Assembly: GCA_963714065.1 (NCBI GenBank)
Contig: OY970226.1
Coordinates: forward strand, 868,001 to 932,000
DNA from: JAZKID01 sp963714065
GTDB lineage: Bacteria > Pseudomonadota > Alphaproteobacteria > Rhizobiales > UBA4765
Reading direction: 5' to 3'
Length of the DNA stretch: 64,000 nucleotides
Part shown: positions 1 through 10,683 of the stretch, piece by piece
Numbering within the stretch: position 1 is the stretch's first letter
Layout: each line of letters starts with the position of its first letter
The notes under the pieces: model-generated
The model's input: the letters and a program-made list of their open reading frames with translations, nothing else
Databases searched by the model: none
What the model was told of the DNA's origin: nothing
Position numbers and translations under genes: made by a program

Positions 1-1
1 G

Positions 2-2275
2 AAATTGCAGAACCAGGTGCGCGACCTGCGCGGCGTGGTGGAAGCGGCCACGCGTGGCAGCGCCTATCCCGGTCTTGGCCAGAATATTCACGATCTTCAG
101 CAGCATCTGCAGCAACAATTACATGCACATTCCTTCAACCAGCCGCAGACTTTTCCCGGAACGGGGGCTCCCATGCAGCATGCTTTCACCTCGCATCTCG
201 ACCAGCAGATGCAGAATTTGGGCCAGCGTATCGGTTTGCCGCAAGCGCCGAACTCCATCAACCTGCCCGTGCCGGTTGCCGCGGGCACGAATGTCGCGGC
301 CATCGAAGCCCTGCGCCGCGATGTGCAGATGCTGCGCAATTCGGTGCGCCAGTCTTCGGAAACCCGCACGCTGCAAGGGCTGGAGGCCGAGATCCGCTCG
401 CTCAACCGCAAGCTGACCGACGGCGGCGTCTCGAGCGCCGCGCGCGATATTGCCGACATCAAGGCGCGCATGGACCATCTCAACCGCGCCCTGCAGGAAA
501 GCGGCGTCAGTTCGCATAACAGCTATCTGACCAAACAGTTGCAGGCGCTGAACGAGAATATCTCGCGCGTGCAGCGCCCGATCCTGCCCGAACGTCTGGT
601 CGATGATATCCGCCGCGATCTCGGCGAGGCGACACGCAAGCTCGTGCCGCTCTCGGTCCATGATGCGCGCACCCTGGAGAAAAATATCCAGACGCTTGCC
701 GAAACGCTCGACAGCTTGCGTGCGCGCCAGCCCGATAATGGCCGCATGCAGTCGCTCGAAAGCACGATCGGCCGCCTGTCCACACAATTGGCGCAGGGCG
801 ATGTGTTCGCCGGCATGCAGCGCCTCGAGCGCATCGTGCAGGAGCTTGCCGCGCAAATCAGCAAGGGTAACGAAAATACCGGCACCGGCCTCAACCAGAA
901 ATCCATGGGCATGCTGCGCGGCTTCCAGAAGCAGCTCGAAGACGTGAAGGCGGCATCGGACGCCTCCGACAAACGCATGCACCGCACCCTGCACACCATG
1001 CAGGACATCATCGTCAAGATGACCGACAAGGGCGGCGCCATGCCGCAGATCGAAACGGCAGGCAAAGCGTCAACCGCACTACGCAAGGAAACGGCGCCGA
1101 AATCGGCCATTGCCGCTGCGCGCGAAGCTGCCGCGAGAGCCTCGCTCGGCGACAATGGTACAGCCGAAGCAGCGGAAAGCTCGCAGGCCGGGAAGGCGCG
1201 CCTGCTGGAGCAATCCTTTGCCGATACGGCCAACGAAGAATCGCAATCGTTACGCGCCGAGCGGCGCCATCGCAGCGACGATGACATGACCAATGTGACG
1301 CCATTCCGGCGCACCAAGCGCTATGGCTCGCAACTGGCGCTCGCCGCCGCAGGCTTCGTGCTGGTGATCGGCGTCTACAACCTGCTCGGTCCGCTCCTGA
1401 GCGGCGAGCAGAGCGCCACCGCCTCGATTTCGCCACCCATGGGCGATACAGCGCCGGCAGCCGGTCTCGATTTCACGGCACCGCAACCACAAGCACAGAC
1501 AGCGGAGAGTGCCGCACCGGTGCAGACAGCCGCGATCGAACCCACCGTTGCGCCGCAAAAGCTCAATATCAGCCTGCCATCATTCCCGGCCTCAATTACA
1601 AGCCAGCGCCTGCATAATGCCGCACAGAACGGCGATGTGCGCGCCTTCTATGAAATCGGCATGCGCCTCATTTACGGCCAGCGCGGCGCGCAGCAGGATG
1701 CGGCACTTGGCCTGGAATGGCTGCAGCTTGCCGCCGACCGCCAGCATGCGCCGGCGCTCTATCGCATCGGCGTGCTTTATTCGAAAGGCATCGGCGTGAA
1801 GCGCGATTTCCAGCTTGCCGCGCGCAATTTTGTGGCCGCCGGCGATCTCGGCCATCGCGCTGCTCTGCACGATCTCGGCAATCTCTATGCCTCCGGCCTC
1901 AATGGCGAGCCGCAAATGGACAAGGCCTTCCCGCTGTTCAAGCGCGCGGCCAATCTGGGCCTGGTCGACAGCCAGTACAACCTCGCCATTTTCTACGCCA
2001 ACGGCTTCGTCGGCAAACAGGATCTGGTCGAGGCCTATAAATGGTTCGCGGTTGCGGCCCAGAACGGCGATGCCAAATCGGCCAAAAAAACCACCGAGAT
2101 CGGCTCGCGCTTCAGCGGCAAGACGCTCGTGAAAGCAAAACTCGCCGCGCAGTCCTTCAAGCCGCAGGCGCTCGATCCGGCCGCCAATGAAGATGTCATC
2201 CCGGTCTCGGCCTGGGGCGACACGGCACCGCGCACGGCAGACCTGAACGATATCCAGCCGGGTAAGAGCGAATAG
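2..2275 (+). CDS. PodJ-like polar scaffold protein with Sel1 repeats (5' end missing)
   Basis: The reading frame is open to the left edge, so the N-terminus is missing. The visible 750-odd residues show a long hydrophilic, Q/R-rich, coiled-coil-prone region (to about residue 430). One membrane segment follows at about 440-465 (LALAAAGFVLVIGVYNLLG), then an A/P/Q-rich linker. Four Sel1-type repeats end it (about nt 1612-2088; A..L..A...G...A...LG..Y..G pattern). Cytoplasmic coiled coil, single membrane pass and periplasmic Sel1 repeats is the architecture of PodJ, which organises pili and other polar structures in Caulobacter. The peptidoglycan-binding domain of Caulobacter PodJ is not seen at the C-terminus. 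The nearby Tad pilus genes fit a polarity role. The function is inferred from architecture only. Confidence 0.7.
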   Translation, partial: KLQNQVRDLRGVVEAATRGSAYPGLGQNIHDLQQHLQQQLHAHSFNQPQTFPGTGAPMQHAFTSHLDQQMQNLGQRIGLPQAPNSINLPVPVAAGTNVAAIEALRRDVQMLRNSVRQSSETRTLQGLEAEIRSLNRKLTDGGVSSAARDIADIKARMDHLNRALQESGVSSHNSYLTKQLQALNENISRVQRPILPERLVDDIRRDLGEATRKLVPLSVHDARTLEKNIQTLAETLDSLRARQPDNGRMQSLESTIGRLSTQLAQGDVFAGMQRLERIVQELAAQISKGNENTGTGLNQKSMGMLRGFQKQLEDVKAASDASDKRMHRTLHTMQDIIVKMTDKGGAMPQIETAGKASTALRKETAPKSAIAAAREAAARASLGDNGTAEAAESSQAGKARLLEQSFADTANEESQSLRAERRHRSDDDMTNVTPFRRTKRYGSQLALAAAGFVLVIGVYNLLGPLLSGEQSATASISPPMGDTAPAAGLDFTAPQPQAQTAESAAPVQTAAIEPTVAPQKLNISLPSFPASITSQRLHNAAQNGDVRAFYEIGMRLIYGQRGAQQDAALGLEWLQLAADRQHAPALYRIGVLYSKGIGVKRDFQLAARNFVAAGDLGHRAALHDLGNLYASGLNGEPQMDKAFPLFKRAANLGLVDSQYNLAIFYANGFVGKQDLVEAYKWFAVAAQNGDAKSAKKTTEIGSRFSGKTLVKAKLAAQSFKPQALDPAANEDVIPVSAWGDTAPRTADLNDIQPGKSE

Positions 2276-2392
2276 GAAATTAGAGATCTCTTAGCTGCCA
2301 CAAATGTTTCTTATTTGATGCCTTTATCTCTTACTTTAGATTGACGCCAATAAAAAATAACGTATTCAATACACTTGATTATGGGGGATTTT

Positions 2393-2851
2393 ATGGCGAT
2401 CGGATCATTAAATACTATTGTTTTACAAAATGCATTTCCTCTAATATTCGCCCCTCATTCTGTACCTCAAGTGGAAACGAACGAAACTTATAATAGAAAA
2501 AAAGCAAAAGAAATTGCCCACTATATTAATTCTAAATCTAGTGGATCTAATATTACAATGTCAAAATTAGTGGCGTATTTTATCGAAAAGCTGGGAACTA
2601 ATGGAAACACCACCAGGCCAATTGGGTTTTCGGATTGGTCTTTGGTCGATGCAGGTGGCATGCTTTTTTATAGCTCTTCTAATCTCTGTTATGGGACACC
2701 CAACCAATTGGCATTACATGTAATAGAAACAATAAAAAGAGATTCCAAGCGAACAGATGACAGTTTTGAAGTCACAGAAGAAGAGCTTGCAGAGAGCTTG
2801 TTTAAAGCTGGTAATATGGGAAGCAGAGGTCCTTTTAAGGAATCAAAGTAA
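2393..2851 (+). CDS. AT-rich orphan protein, 152 aa
   Basis: I do not recognise this protein. The start at 2393 is chosen because a GGGGG run lies just upstream at good spacing; in-frame TTG (2375) and ATG (2381) codons are alternatives. The product is soluble, with no signal peptide or clear membrane helix, and has a K/N/S-rich composition. The end is acidic then basic (VTEEELAESLFKAG). The DNA is much richer in A+T than the flanking genes and uses codons such as AAA, AAT and TTA freely. It stands alone between two GC-rich genes, which suggests recent acquisition or an orphan accessory gene. Confidence 0.6.
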   Translation: MAIGSLNTIVLQNAFPLIFAPHSVPQVETNETYNRKKAKEIAHYINSKSSGSNITMSKLVAYFIEKLGTNGNTTRPIGFSDWSLVDAGGMLFYSSSNLCYGTPNQLALHVIETIKRDSKRTDDSFEVTEEELAESLFKAGNMGSRGPFKESK

Positions 2852-2989
2852 TCCTAAAACTACACCTGCAAATATATACTCGGATATTGAAGAAGTTTTT
2901 TAATGGTAGCACATTTTGAGATATCATCCTTCCAACCAAGCAGATTTAAGCTTTTGTGAGAATGGCGGTTTAATTGCGTTAAACCCTCC

Positions 2990-3427
2990 TTAAGCCCGCA
3001 GCACCTTCAGCGGTTTCCAGCTTGTTTCCTGCGGACGGCGGAACTCCCACAGGTTCCAGCCGTTGAGATTGGTTCTCTGCCCTTCCTTGGTGCGCGCAAG
3101 ATTGATGATGGCCTCCGATGGCGTCTCGAAACGCTGCCCCTCGATCAGCCAGGCGCCCTTGGCGATGACGCCGGCAAATTCCTGCCCGCCATAGCGCGCG
3201 CGCACCTCGGTGCCCGCAGGCAACATGGCGCGCTGGCCGGAGCGCGACCAGATCCAGTCTTCCGTACTGGCAGGCGGCTCGGCCGAAGCCGTGGGATAAT
3301 GTTTGCGCGCCGGATTCATATGCAGCAAGCGCCGCAGAATATCGTTGTCGGTTTCCGAAAAGGATTGCCGCGCCGTTTCCAGCCTCTTGTGTATTTCCAT
3401 ATCGATTTCGATGACCCGCATGTCCAT
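2990..3427 (-). CDS. SeqA-N-like / RAMA-domain DNA-binding protein
   Basis: 145 aa. The ATG at 3427 is chosen because AGAGAGGA precedes it; the frame runs 28 codons further upstream without a better start. Residues 3-35 (VIEIDMEIHKRL... then DILRRLL) match the short N-terminal oligomerisation/ribbon domain of SeqA (IEVDDELY...DILRRML). The C-terminal half (EVRARYGGQEFAGVI, then a W/G-rich end NGWNLWEF) matches the RAMA fold linked to DNA modification enzymes. SeqA of gammaproteobacteria binds hemimethylated GATC; here its DNA-binding C-domain is replaced by RAMA. I infer a small regulator that senses DNA modification or sequence context. Its own promoter contains a structured operator. The domain calls are by eye. 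Confidence 0.7.
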   Translation of the reverse strand: MDMRVIEIDMEIHKRLETARQSFSETDNDILRRLLHMNPARKHYPTASAEPPASTEDWIWSRSGQRAMLPAGTEVRARYGGQEFAGVIAKGAWLIEGQRFETPSEAIINLARTKEGQRTNLNGWNLWEFRRPQETSWKPLKVLRA

Positions 3428-3439
3428 GGCATCCTCTCT

Positions 3440-3482
3440 AAATAGGACTCTATAGTCACTATTAGTGACAAATAGGACTCTA
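3440..3482. promoter_or_regulatory. Direct-repeat/palindrome operator between seqA-like gene and M28 peptidase
   Basis: A 13-bp sequence, AAATAGGACTCTA, occurs at 3440-3452 and again at 3470-3482, exactly 30 bp apart. Between the copies is the palindrome GTCACTATTAGTGAC (3455-3469, 7-bp arms around one base). Each direct repeat contains GACTC, a GANTC (CcrM-type) site. The block starts 13 bp upstream of the SeqA-like start codon and about 76 bp upstream of the peptidase start. It is likely an autoregulatory operator. Confidence 0.65.
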
Positions 3483-3558
3483 GACAAGTGCCGCAAAGAT
3501 TTATTGCACAATTTTCAATGCCTAATTAACATCCGGCTTCTCACAGAAGGGGTTATTC

Positions 3559-5250
<1,692 letters not shown>

Positions 5251-5259
5251 ACGGCAATT

Positions 5260-5637
5260 TCAGAAAATCTGCGTGTTCTGGCAGAAAACCAGTTTCCAGC
5301 CAGCATCGCATTTCTTGAAAACGAAGGAAATCCATAAGTTCAGCGTGAACGGTTTTCCGTCAGTGCTGGTATTCTTGTAGACCGCTTGCACGAGACCTAG
5401 CGCCATAGCACCGCTCTCCTGAGCAAGCTTGACGGTATAATCGAAAGACCCTGTGGCGCCATCGAACCAATGATCCTGCGATGCGCGGTAAGCATCCAGC
5501 GTGTCATAGGTTCGCGAGGGCGGCAGGATGGCGAATGAATAAACTTTTTTGTCCAGGAATTTTTTGAATGCCGAACGGTTTTTTGCAGCCAGCGCCCGCA
5601 TGAAATCTTCGAAGCCGCTTTCGAAATTATCCGGCAT
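5260..5637 (-). CDS. Small NTF2/SnoaL-like protein coupled to pyrD
   Basis: 125 aa. The start at 5637 overlaps the pyrD stop as ATGA, so it is translated with pyrD. The sequence (FMRALAAKN..AFKKFLDKKVYSF, then GSFDYTVKLAQES, ending SFVFKKCDAGWKLVFCQNTQIF) has the cone-shaped NTF2-like pattern of the DUF4440/SnoaL type: an N-terminal helix pair followed by strands ending in GWKL. No signal peptide is seen. Its function is unknown; the fold call is by eye. Confidence 0.65.
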   Translation of the reverse strand: MPDNFESGFEDFMRALAAKNRSAFKKFLDKKVYSFAILPPSRTYDTLDAYRASQDHWFDGATGSFDYTVKLAQESGAMALGLVQAVYKNTSTDGKPFTLNLWISFVFKKCDAGWKLVFCQNTQIF

Positions 5638-6722
5638 CAGCTTTCCCCGCTTGTATAATCCGCAACCTTGCTGCCTACCGCCTGTTGCAGGGATGAAAAA
5701 CCGTTGGCTTCGAGTTTCTGTACAAGCGTTGTTTTGATTTCGTCGAGCAGCGGCAGGCCTTTGTAAATCAGCCCCGTATAAAGCTGCAGTAGGCTGGCAC
5801 CGGCGCAGATCTTCGCCCATGCCGCCTCGCCGCTATCGATGCCGCCGACGCCAATCAGCGCCATCTCCTTGCCGACACGGCTGCGCATTTGCGCAAGCCG
5901 TTTCGTCGATAATTCGAACAATGGCCTGCCCGACAGGCCGCCCGTTTCTCCGGCATGATGCACATCAAAAAGAGATGGTCGAGACAGGGTCGTATTGCCG
6001 ACAATAACGCCATCGACACCATGTTGCAGGCTGAGCGCCGCAATATCGTCGAGATCGTCTGGCACAAGATCGGGCGAGATTTTCAGGAGGACCGGCAATC
6101 GTGCGGCCTGCCGCGAACGTATCTTGTCCCGCTGCTCCATCACGCGCGACAGCAAGGCATGCAGCGCTTCCTTATCCTGAAGCGCGCGCAGGCCCGGCGT
6201 GTTCGGCGAGGAAATATTGAGGGTGGCGAAATCGACGAGCCCATCCAGTTCGGCAATCAGCGTCACATAATCCTGGGCCTTATCCTCGCTGTCCTTGTTG
6301 GCGCCGAGATTGGCGCCAATGATGCCGGGTTTGCCGATATTCTGTCGCAGCCGCGCGCGGATAATCTTGACGCCGTCATTGTTGAAACCCAGCCGGTTGA
6401 TCAACGCCCCGTCATGCGGCAACCGGAAAACGCGCGGACACGGATTGCCTGCCTGAGGGCGCGGCGTGATCCCGCCCGCTTCGGCAAAGCCGAAACCAAG
6501 CGGAAAGAATTTGTCTACGACTTCCGCATTTTTGTCGAACCCTGCCGCCATGCCGACAGGGTTTGGAAAATCGAGACCCAACAGGCGCATATGCAGGCGT
6601 GCATCGTCGCCCGATGGCGCCGTAAGCGGGAGAAATCGCAGCGCCTTGAGCGTCAGCGCATGCGCCATTTCCGGGTTTAAGGAAAGCAGCGCCGGCCGGA
6701 AAAGAGAGAGAAGATGCAACAT
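5637..6722 (-). CDS. pyrD: Dihydroorotate dehydrogenase (quinone), class 2
   Basis: 361 aa, starting MLHLLSLFRPALL, the amphipathic membrane-association helix of class 2 enzymes; upstream in-frame codons are ignored because they precede this helix. Motifs: AAGFDKNAEVVD (FMN/orotate pocket), ALINRLGFNNDG, the catalytic serine segment NISSPNTPGLR, LLKISPDL, and the phosphate-binding VGVGGIDSGE. It oxidises dihydroorotate to orotate at the inner membrane with quinone as acceptor, the fourth step of pyrimidine synthesis. The downstream NTF2-like gene overlaps it. Confidence 0.95.
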   Translation of the reverse strand: MLHLLSLFRPALLSLNPEMAHALTLKALRFLPLTAPSGDDARLHMRLLGLDFPNPVGMAAGFDKNAEVVDKFFPLGFGFAEAGGITPRPQAGNPCPRVFRLPHDGALINRLGFNNDGVKIIRARLRQNIGKPGIIGANLGANKDSEDKAQDYVTLIAELDGLVDFATLNISSPNTPGLRALQDKEALHALLSRVMEQRDKIRSRQAARLPVLLKISPDLVPDDLDDIAALSLQHGVDGVIVGNTTLSRPSLFDVHHAGETGGLSGRPLFELSTKRLAQMRSRVGKEMALIGVGGIDSGEAAWAKICAGASLLQLYTGLIYKGLPLLDEIKTTLVQKLEANGFSSLQQAVGSKVADYTSGES

Positions 6723-6824
6723 GAAATCTGCGTTTCCGATACCGCCCGGCAAGACCGGGCATTGCCTAAATTCAAAAGACTTTATATTATTAAACCCTGT
6801 TTGTTCAAATTCAGAGTTGCAAAA

Positions 6825-7085
6825 ATGGCGCGGCGACCGCTCACTCATAAATCCGTCTGGAAAGCTCTCGACCAGCTTGCCGATCAACAGGGTTTGACGC
6901 CCTCCGGCCTTGCAAAACGCGCCGGGCTAGACGCCACGACCTTCAACCCGTCGAAACGGCGGCTGCCGGGCGGACGCCAGCGTTGGCCCTCGACCGAATC
7001 CATCGCCAAAGTGCTCGAAGCGACGGAAACCGGCCTCGAGGAGTTTTTTTTGCTTCTCGATGACGGCGAGGAAAGAAAAAGCTAG
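6825..7085 (+). CDS. HTH regulator resembling the N-domain of S24 (LexA-like) repressors
   Basis: 86 aa from the ATG at 6825, the natural start of the domain (MARRPLTHKSVWKALDQLA). The segment LTPSGLAKRAGLDATTF followed by RWPSTESIAKVLEAT matches the DNA-binding half of the alphaproteobacterial HTH-S24 peptidase proteins. In those relatives a self-cleaving S24 domain follows (total near 210 aa). Here the protein stops after LDDGEERKS and no S24 sequence follows, only tadC on the other strand. It could be a natural short regulator or a truncated remnant. Confidence 0.75.
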   Translation: MARRPLTHKSVWKALDQLADQQGLTPSGLAKRAGLDATTFNPSKRRLPGGRQRWPSTESIAKVLEATETGLEEFFLLLDDGEERKS

Positions 7086-7092
7086 GCGGCAG

Positions 7093-8064
7093 CTAGCGCA
7101 GCGTATCCATCACGCGGATGGCGGCCGGGCCCATAATAATCACGAAGAGCGCCGGCAGAAAGAAAAGAACCATGGGCACGGTCAGCTTCGGCGGCAGAGC
7201 TGCGGCTTTCTTTTCCGCCGCCAGCATGCGCTGATCGCGATTTTCCTGTGCCAGAACGCGCAGGGTTTGCCCAAGACCAGTACCATATTTCTCGGCCTGG
7301 ATCAGCGCGAGCGCGATCGACTTGATGGATTCAAGCCCCGTGCGGTTGCCGAGATTTTCGAACGCCGAGCGCCGATCCGGCAGATAGGAAAGTTCGGCTA
7401 ACGTCAGCGAAAACTCCTCGGCAAGCGGAATGGAGGTCTTGCCGATTTCGCCAGCAAGCTTGTTTATGGCCGGCTCCATCGCCATACCGGCTTCCACGCA
7501 GATCAAAAACAGATCCAGTGCGTCCGGCAGCGCTTTCTGGATGGAAGCCTGGCGCTTCTGCATCCGATTCGTCAGATAAATACGCGGCGCCAGGAAACCA
7601 AAATACAAGGCGACAACGGCAAGGCCGACTTTAAAGATTGCAGGCTGCTCCAGCTGCACCACGACGAAAAGATAAAAGAGCGCGAAAAAGAAAACGACGA
7701 TGGGCAGAACGAGTCGCAGGAAAAGAAAGACCGCAAGCGGGCCATCGCCGCGCAAACCTGCTCTTTTCAACTTGTCTTTCAAATCACCGTAGCCGAAATA
7801 TTCTTCGAGCTTCAGCCGGTCGACAATGTCCTTGATGAAAGGCTTGGGCTCGCGGCGCAGCATGGCCTTGTTGTCCAGCATGCCGCGGCTTTTTTGCCGC
7901 ATCTTTTCCCGCTCGAGCGCTACCGACCGCATACGGGCCTGGAAATCGTTGCGGTCGAGCAATGGCAGGGCCAGGCTCCATATCGTCGCAATCGTAAAAA
8001 TGGCCATAAATAAATTGAAGAGGAGCGTTCCGTCTTCCATACGTTGCACGATAAAATTAAGCAT
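7093..8064 (-). CDS. tadC: Tad pilus inner-membrane platform protein TadC
   Basis: 323 aa, last gene of the Tad transcript. It has an N-terminal membrane helix, two more near the middle (VFLFLRLVLPIVVFFFALFYLF and a following segment), a GspF-type cytoplasmic domain (ALPDALDLFLICVEAGMAMEPAINKLA, then ALALIQAEKYGTGLGQTLRVLA), and a C-terminal helix (TVPMVLFFLPALFVIIMGPAAI). TadB and TadC form the platform on which the TadA ATPase works to assemble Flp pili. Confidence 0.93.
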   Translation of the reverse strand: MLNFIVQRMEDGTLLFNLFMAIFTIATIWSLALPLLDRNDFQARMRSVALEREKMRQKSRGMLDNKAMLRREPKPFIKDIVDRLKLEEYFGYGDLKDKLKRAGLRGDGPLAVFLFLRLVLPIVVFFFALFYLFVVVQLEQPAIFKVGLAVVALYFGFLAPRIYLTNRMQKRQASIQKALPDALDLFLICVEAGMAMEPAINKLAGEIGKTSIPLAEEFSLTLAELSYLPDRRSAFENLGNRTGLESIKSIALALIQAEKYGTGLGQTLRVLAQENRDQRMLAAEKKAAALPPKLTVPMVLFFLPALFVIIMGPAAIRVMDTLR

Positions 8065-8073
8065 GGCGCGGCC

Positions 8074-9064
8074 TCAAACGTCGAAATTAATCATGCGACG
8101 CATGACGAAAGCGCCTACCACCATCCATCCGAATGCCGCAAAAAGCATGATCTGGCCACGCGGATCTACCCACAGCACTGCAATGTAACGCGGATTCAGA
8201 AAGCTCAGGAGCGTGATCACGACCAGAGGAAGCGAACCGATAATAAGAGCCGAGGCGATCGAACTCTTGCGCCATGGCACGAATCTTTCCCTGCAGCCTT
8301 TTTCTGTCGCGAAGAACTTTCGAAAGATTGGTCAGGACCTCGGAAAGATTGCCGCCCGATTTCTGCTGCACGGCGATCACGATGGAAAAGAAATTCGTCT
8401 CGGGTAACGGCACGCGCTGATACATCATTTCAACCGCCGCATCGAGCGGAATGTTCAAAGATTGCATTTCCAGAACCTGGCGGAATTCAGAGCGGACGGG
8501 CTCCATGCTTTCCTGCGAACAAATTCGCATACAATCGGTTACGGGCAGACCTGCTTTCACGCCTCTCGTAATGACGTCGAGCGCGTTAGCAAATTCATCA
8601 AGGAATTTCCTAAAACGTCTTTTGCGAATATAATTGATGTACCAGCGGGGCAAGCTTATGAAAGCCACGCAACCGCTCAATATTGCAGACAGAACGGACC
8701 CCGACGGAATAATCGCAACGACAAATATGACGATTCCGCATACGGCCGAAAAAATATAATAAGTTGCCTTGCCCCAGCCGAGACCGGTCTGCTCGAGGCG
8801 CATGGCCAAAGGTGGGTTTGCTTCGATATTCCCCTGCCTTTTTTCAAGCTCCTTGAGGGAATTCTCGACCGATTTCTTGCGAAGATTCAGATCGCCATTG
8901 GCGTTTGCGCCACGCTGCCCGGGACTGTTGGTAACACGGTCGAGCCTTTGCGCAGCGGCAATATCACCGCTCAGATAGGGATAAACGAATACCCATGCCA
9001 GACCCGCGACCGCAAGCATGGCCAGGATCACGAAGGAAAATTGGGAGACGGCTTCTGGAAACAT
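8074..9064 (-). pseudogene. tadB: TadB, apparent one-base insertion near 8262
   Basis: The first 270-odd residues are normal TadB (GspF domain FANALDVITRGVKAGLPVTDC, then QKSGGNLSEVLTNLSKVLRDR) and run up to KIRAMAQE. The frame then continues as FDRLGSYYRF... to a stop at 8087, which is unlike TadB. Skipping one base at 8262/8263 restores the expected ending SIASALIIGSLP, two hydrophobic helices and the family's closing MRRMINFDV, ending at 8074. The 991-nt span is one base longer than a multiple of three. The shift costs the last two membrane helices if real; a sequencing or assembly error is at least as likely. Confidence 0.85.
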
Positions 9065-9081
9065 GAATCAGCTACGCTTTC

Positions 9082-10659
9082 TCAAGCCTTCTTCTGCTCC
9101 GATTTCGCTTCTGCATTATCAAGCGCTGCGGCGAGACGGCGCTCTTCGCCGAAATAAACGGCACGGTCCCAGAAGCGTGGACGGCCGATTCCGACAGAAT
9201 GATGCTCTCCAATGATTTTTCCGTTCTGATCTTGGCCATGGATATCGTAGACGAAAAGATCCTGCGTCGTGATCACGTCGCCATCCATACCGACGATTTC
9301 GGTAACATGGGTTACGCGCCTCGTACCGTCGCGCAGGCGGGCGACCTGAATGATCACATCGACCGAGCCGACAATGATCTCGCGGATGGTGCGGGTCGAC
9401 AGCGAATAACCGCCCATCAAAATCATTGATTCCATACGGCTTAGGCACTCGCGCGGCGAGTTCGAGTGAATGGTGCCCATGGAACCGTCATGGCCCGTAT
9501 TCATCGCCTGCAGCAGGTCGAAAACTTCGGGGCCGCGAACCTCGCCGACAATAATTCTTTCAGGACGCATACGCAGGCAGTTGCGCACAAGATCGCGCAT
9601 CGTCACCGAACCTTCACCTTCGAGATTGGGCGGGCGCGTTTCGAGACGCACGACGTGCGGCTGCTGCAACTGCAACTCGGCCGCGTCCTCGCAGGTAATG
9701 ATACGCTCATCGAAATCGACATAGCGTGTGAGGCAATTCAGCAGGGTTGTCTTACCGGAACCCGTGCCGCCGGAGACGATCGTATTGCAGCGGACACGGC
9801 CAATGATCTTCAACACTTCCGCGCCTTCGGGCGTGATCGTGCCGAGCTTGACCAGCTGATCGAGCGTGAGCTTGTCTCTTTTGAATTTACAAATCGTGAG
9901 CGTCGGCCCATCGAGCGCAAGCGGCTGAACAACAACGTTCACGCGTGAGCCGTCGGGCAGGCGCGCGTCGCACAGAGGCGAGGATTCGTCGACACGGCGG
10001 CCGACCTGGCTGACGATGCGCTGGCAGATGTTCAGAAGCTGCGTATCGTCGCGGAAGGAAATATTGGTAAGGTGTATCTTGCCGTTGACTTCGATGAACG
10101 TATTCTTGCAGCCGTTCACCATGATATCGGAGATATCGTCGCGTGCCAGCAGCGGCTCGAGCGGCCCATAGCCCAAAACATCGTTGCAGATATCGCTGAG
10201 CAGGTCTTCCTGCTCGGCGATCGACATCATGACGTTCTTGATCGAAATGATTTCGCCGATAATATCCCGGATTTCCTCGCGCGCGGTATTCTGGTCGAGC
10301 TTCGAGAGCTGCGAAAGATCGATCGTATCCAGCAATGCGCTGAAGATCGACGTTTTGATATCGTAATATTCTTCGCTGCGGTTCAAGGCACCGCTGACAT
10401 TGATACGCGGAATGGCCGCAGCACTGCCGACATCGAGCGGCGTCGTCAGCGCCAATGCCGCACCGCCAGGTGCGGCAGGCATGGCAGGCGCCTCTGAAAA
10501 TGTTTTCGGTTTTGCGGATTGCGGCCATGGATCGGGCGCCTGCGATTGCGGCTGTTGCGGCGGCGGTGTTTCCGGCGCGCGCGGCGTCAAGATATCGAAA
10601 GACGGACTTTCTTCCTTGACATCCTTTACGTCTCCGCCTGTACCACGTTTGCCAAACAT
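9082..10659 (-). CDS. tadA: Tad pilus assembly ATPase TadA/CpaF
   Basis: 525 aa. A P/A/Q-rich N-terminal tail is followed by the GspE-type N-domain and a RecA-like core. Walker A is GGTGSGKTTLL (about residue 299), and the Walker B/His box is in IIVGEVRGPEVFDLLQAMN and GTIHSNSPRE. It hydrolyses ATP to polymerise Flp pilin at the inner membrane. It sits in the usual order between cpaE and tadB. Confidence 0.96.
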   Translation of the reverse strand: MFGKRGTGGDVKDVKEESPSFDILTPRAPETPPPQQPQSQAPDPWPQSAKPKTFSEAPAMPAAPGGAALALTTPLDVGSAAAIPRINVSGALNRSEEYYDIKTSIFSALLDTIDLSQLSKLDQNTAREEIRDIIGEIISIKNVMMSIAEQEDLLSDICNDVLGYGPLEPLLARDDISDIMVNGCKNTFIEVNGKIHLTNISFRDDTQLLNICQRIVSQVGRRVDESSPLCDARLPDGSRVNVVVQPLALDGPTLTICKFKRDKLTLDQLVKLGTITPEGAEVLKIIGRVRCNTIVSGGTGSGKTTLLNCLTRYVDFDERIITCEDAAELQLQQPHVVRLETRPPNLEGEGSVTMRDLVRNCLRMRPERIIVGEVRGPEVFDLLQAMNTGHDGSMGTIHSNSPRECLSRMESMILMGGYSLSTRTIREIIVGSVDVIIQVARLRDGTRRVTHVTEIVGMDGDVITTQDLFVYDIHGQDQNGKIIGEHHSVGIGRPRFWDRAVYFGEERRLAAALDNAEAKSEQKKA

Positions 10660-10683
10660 CGCGACCTGTTCCCTACCCGCTGC

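Noticed and set aside
2979..2993. TTAA-N7-TTAA (CtrA-like) sequence
   Set aside because: It overlaps the stop codon of the SeqA-like gene and faces no start codon, so it is probably chance.
6722..6887. N-terminal extension of pyrD upstream of MLHLL
   Set aside because: The class 2 enzyme naturally starts at MLHLLSLFRPALL; the extension is unlike the family and overlaps the divergent control region.
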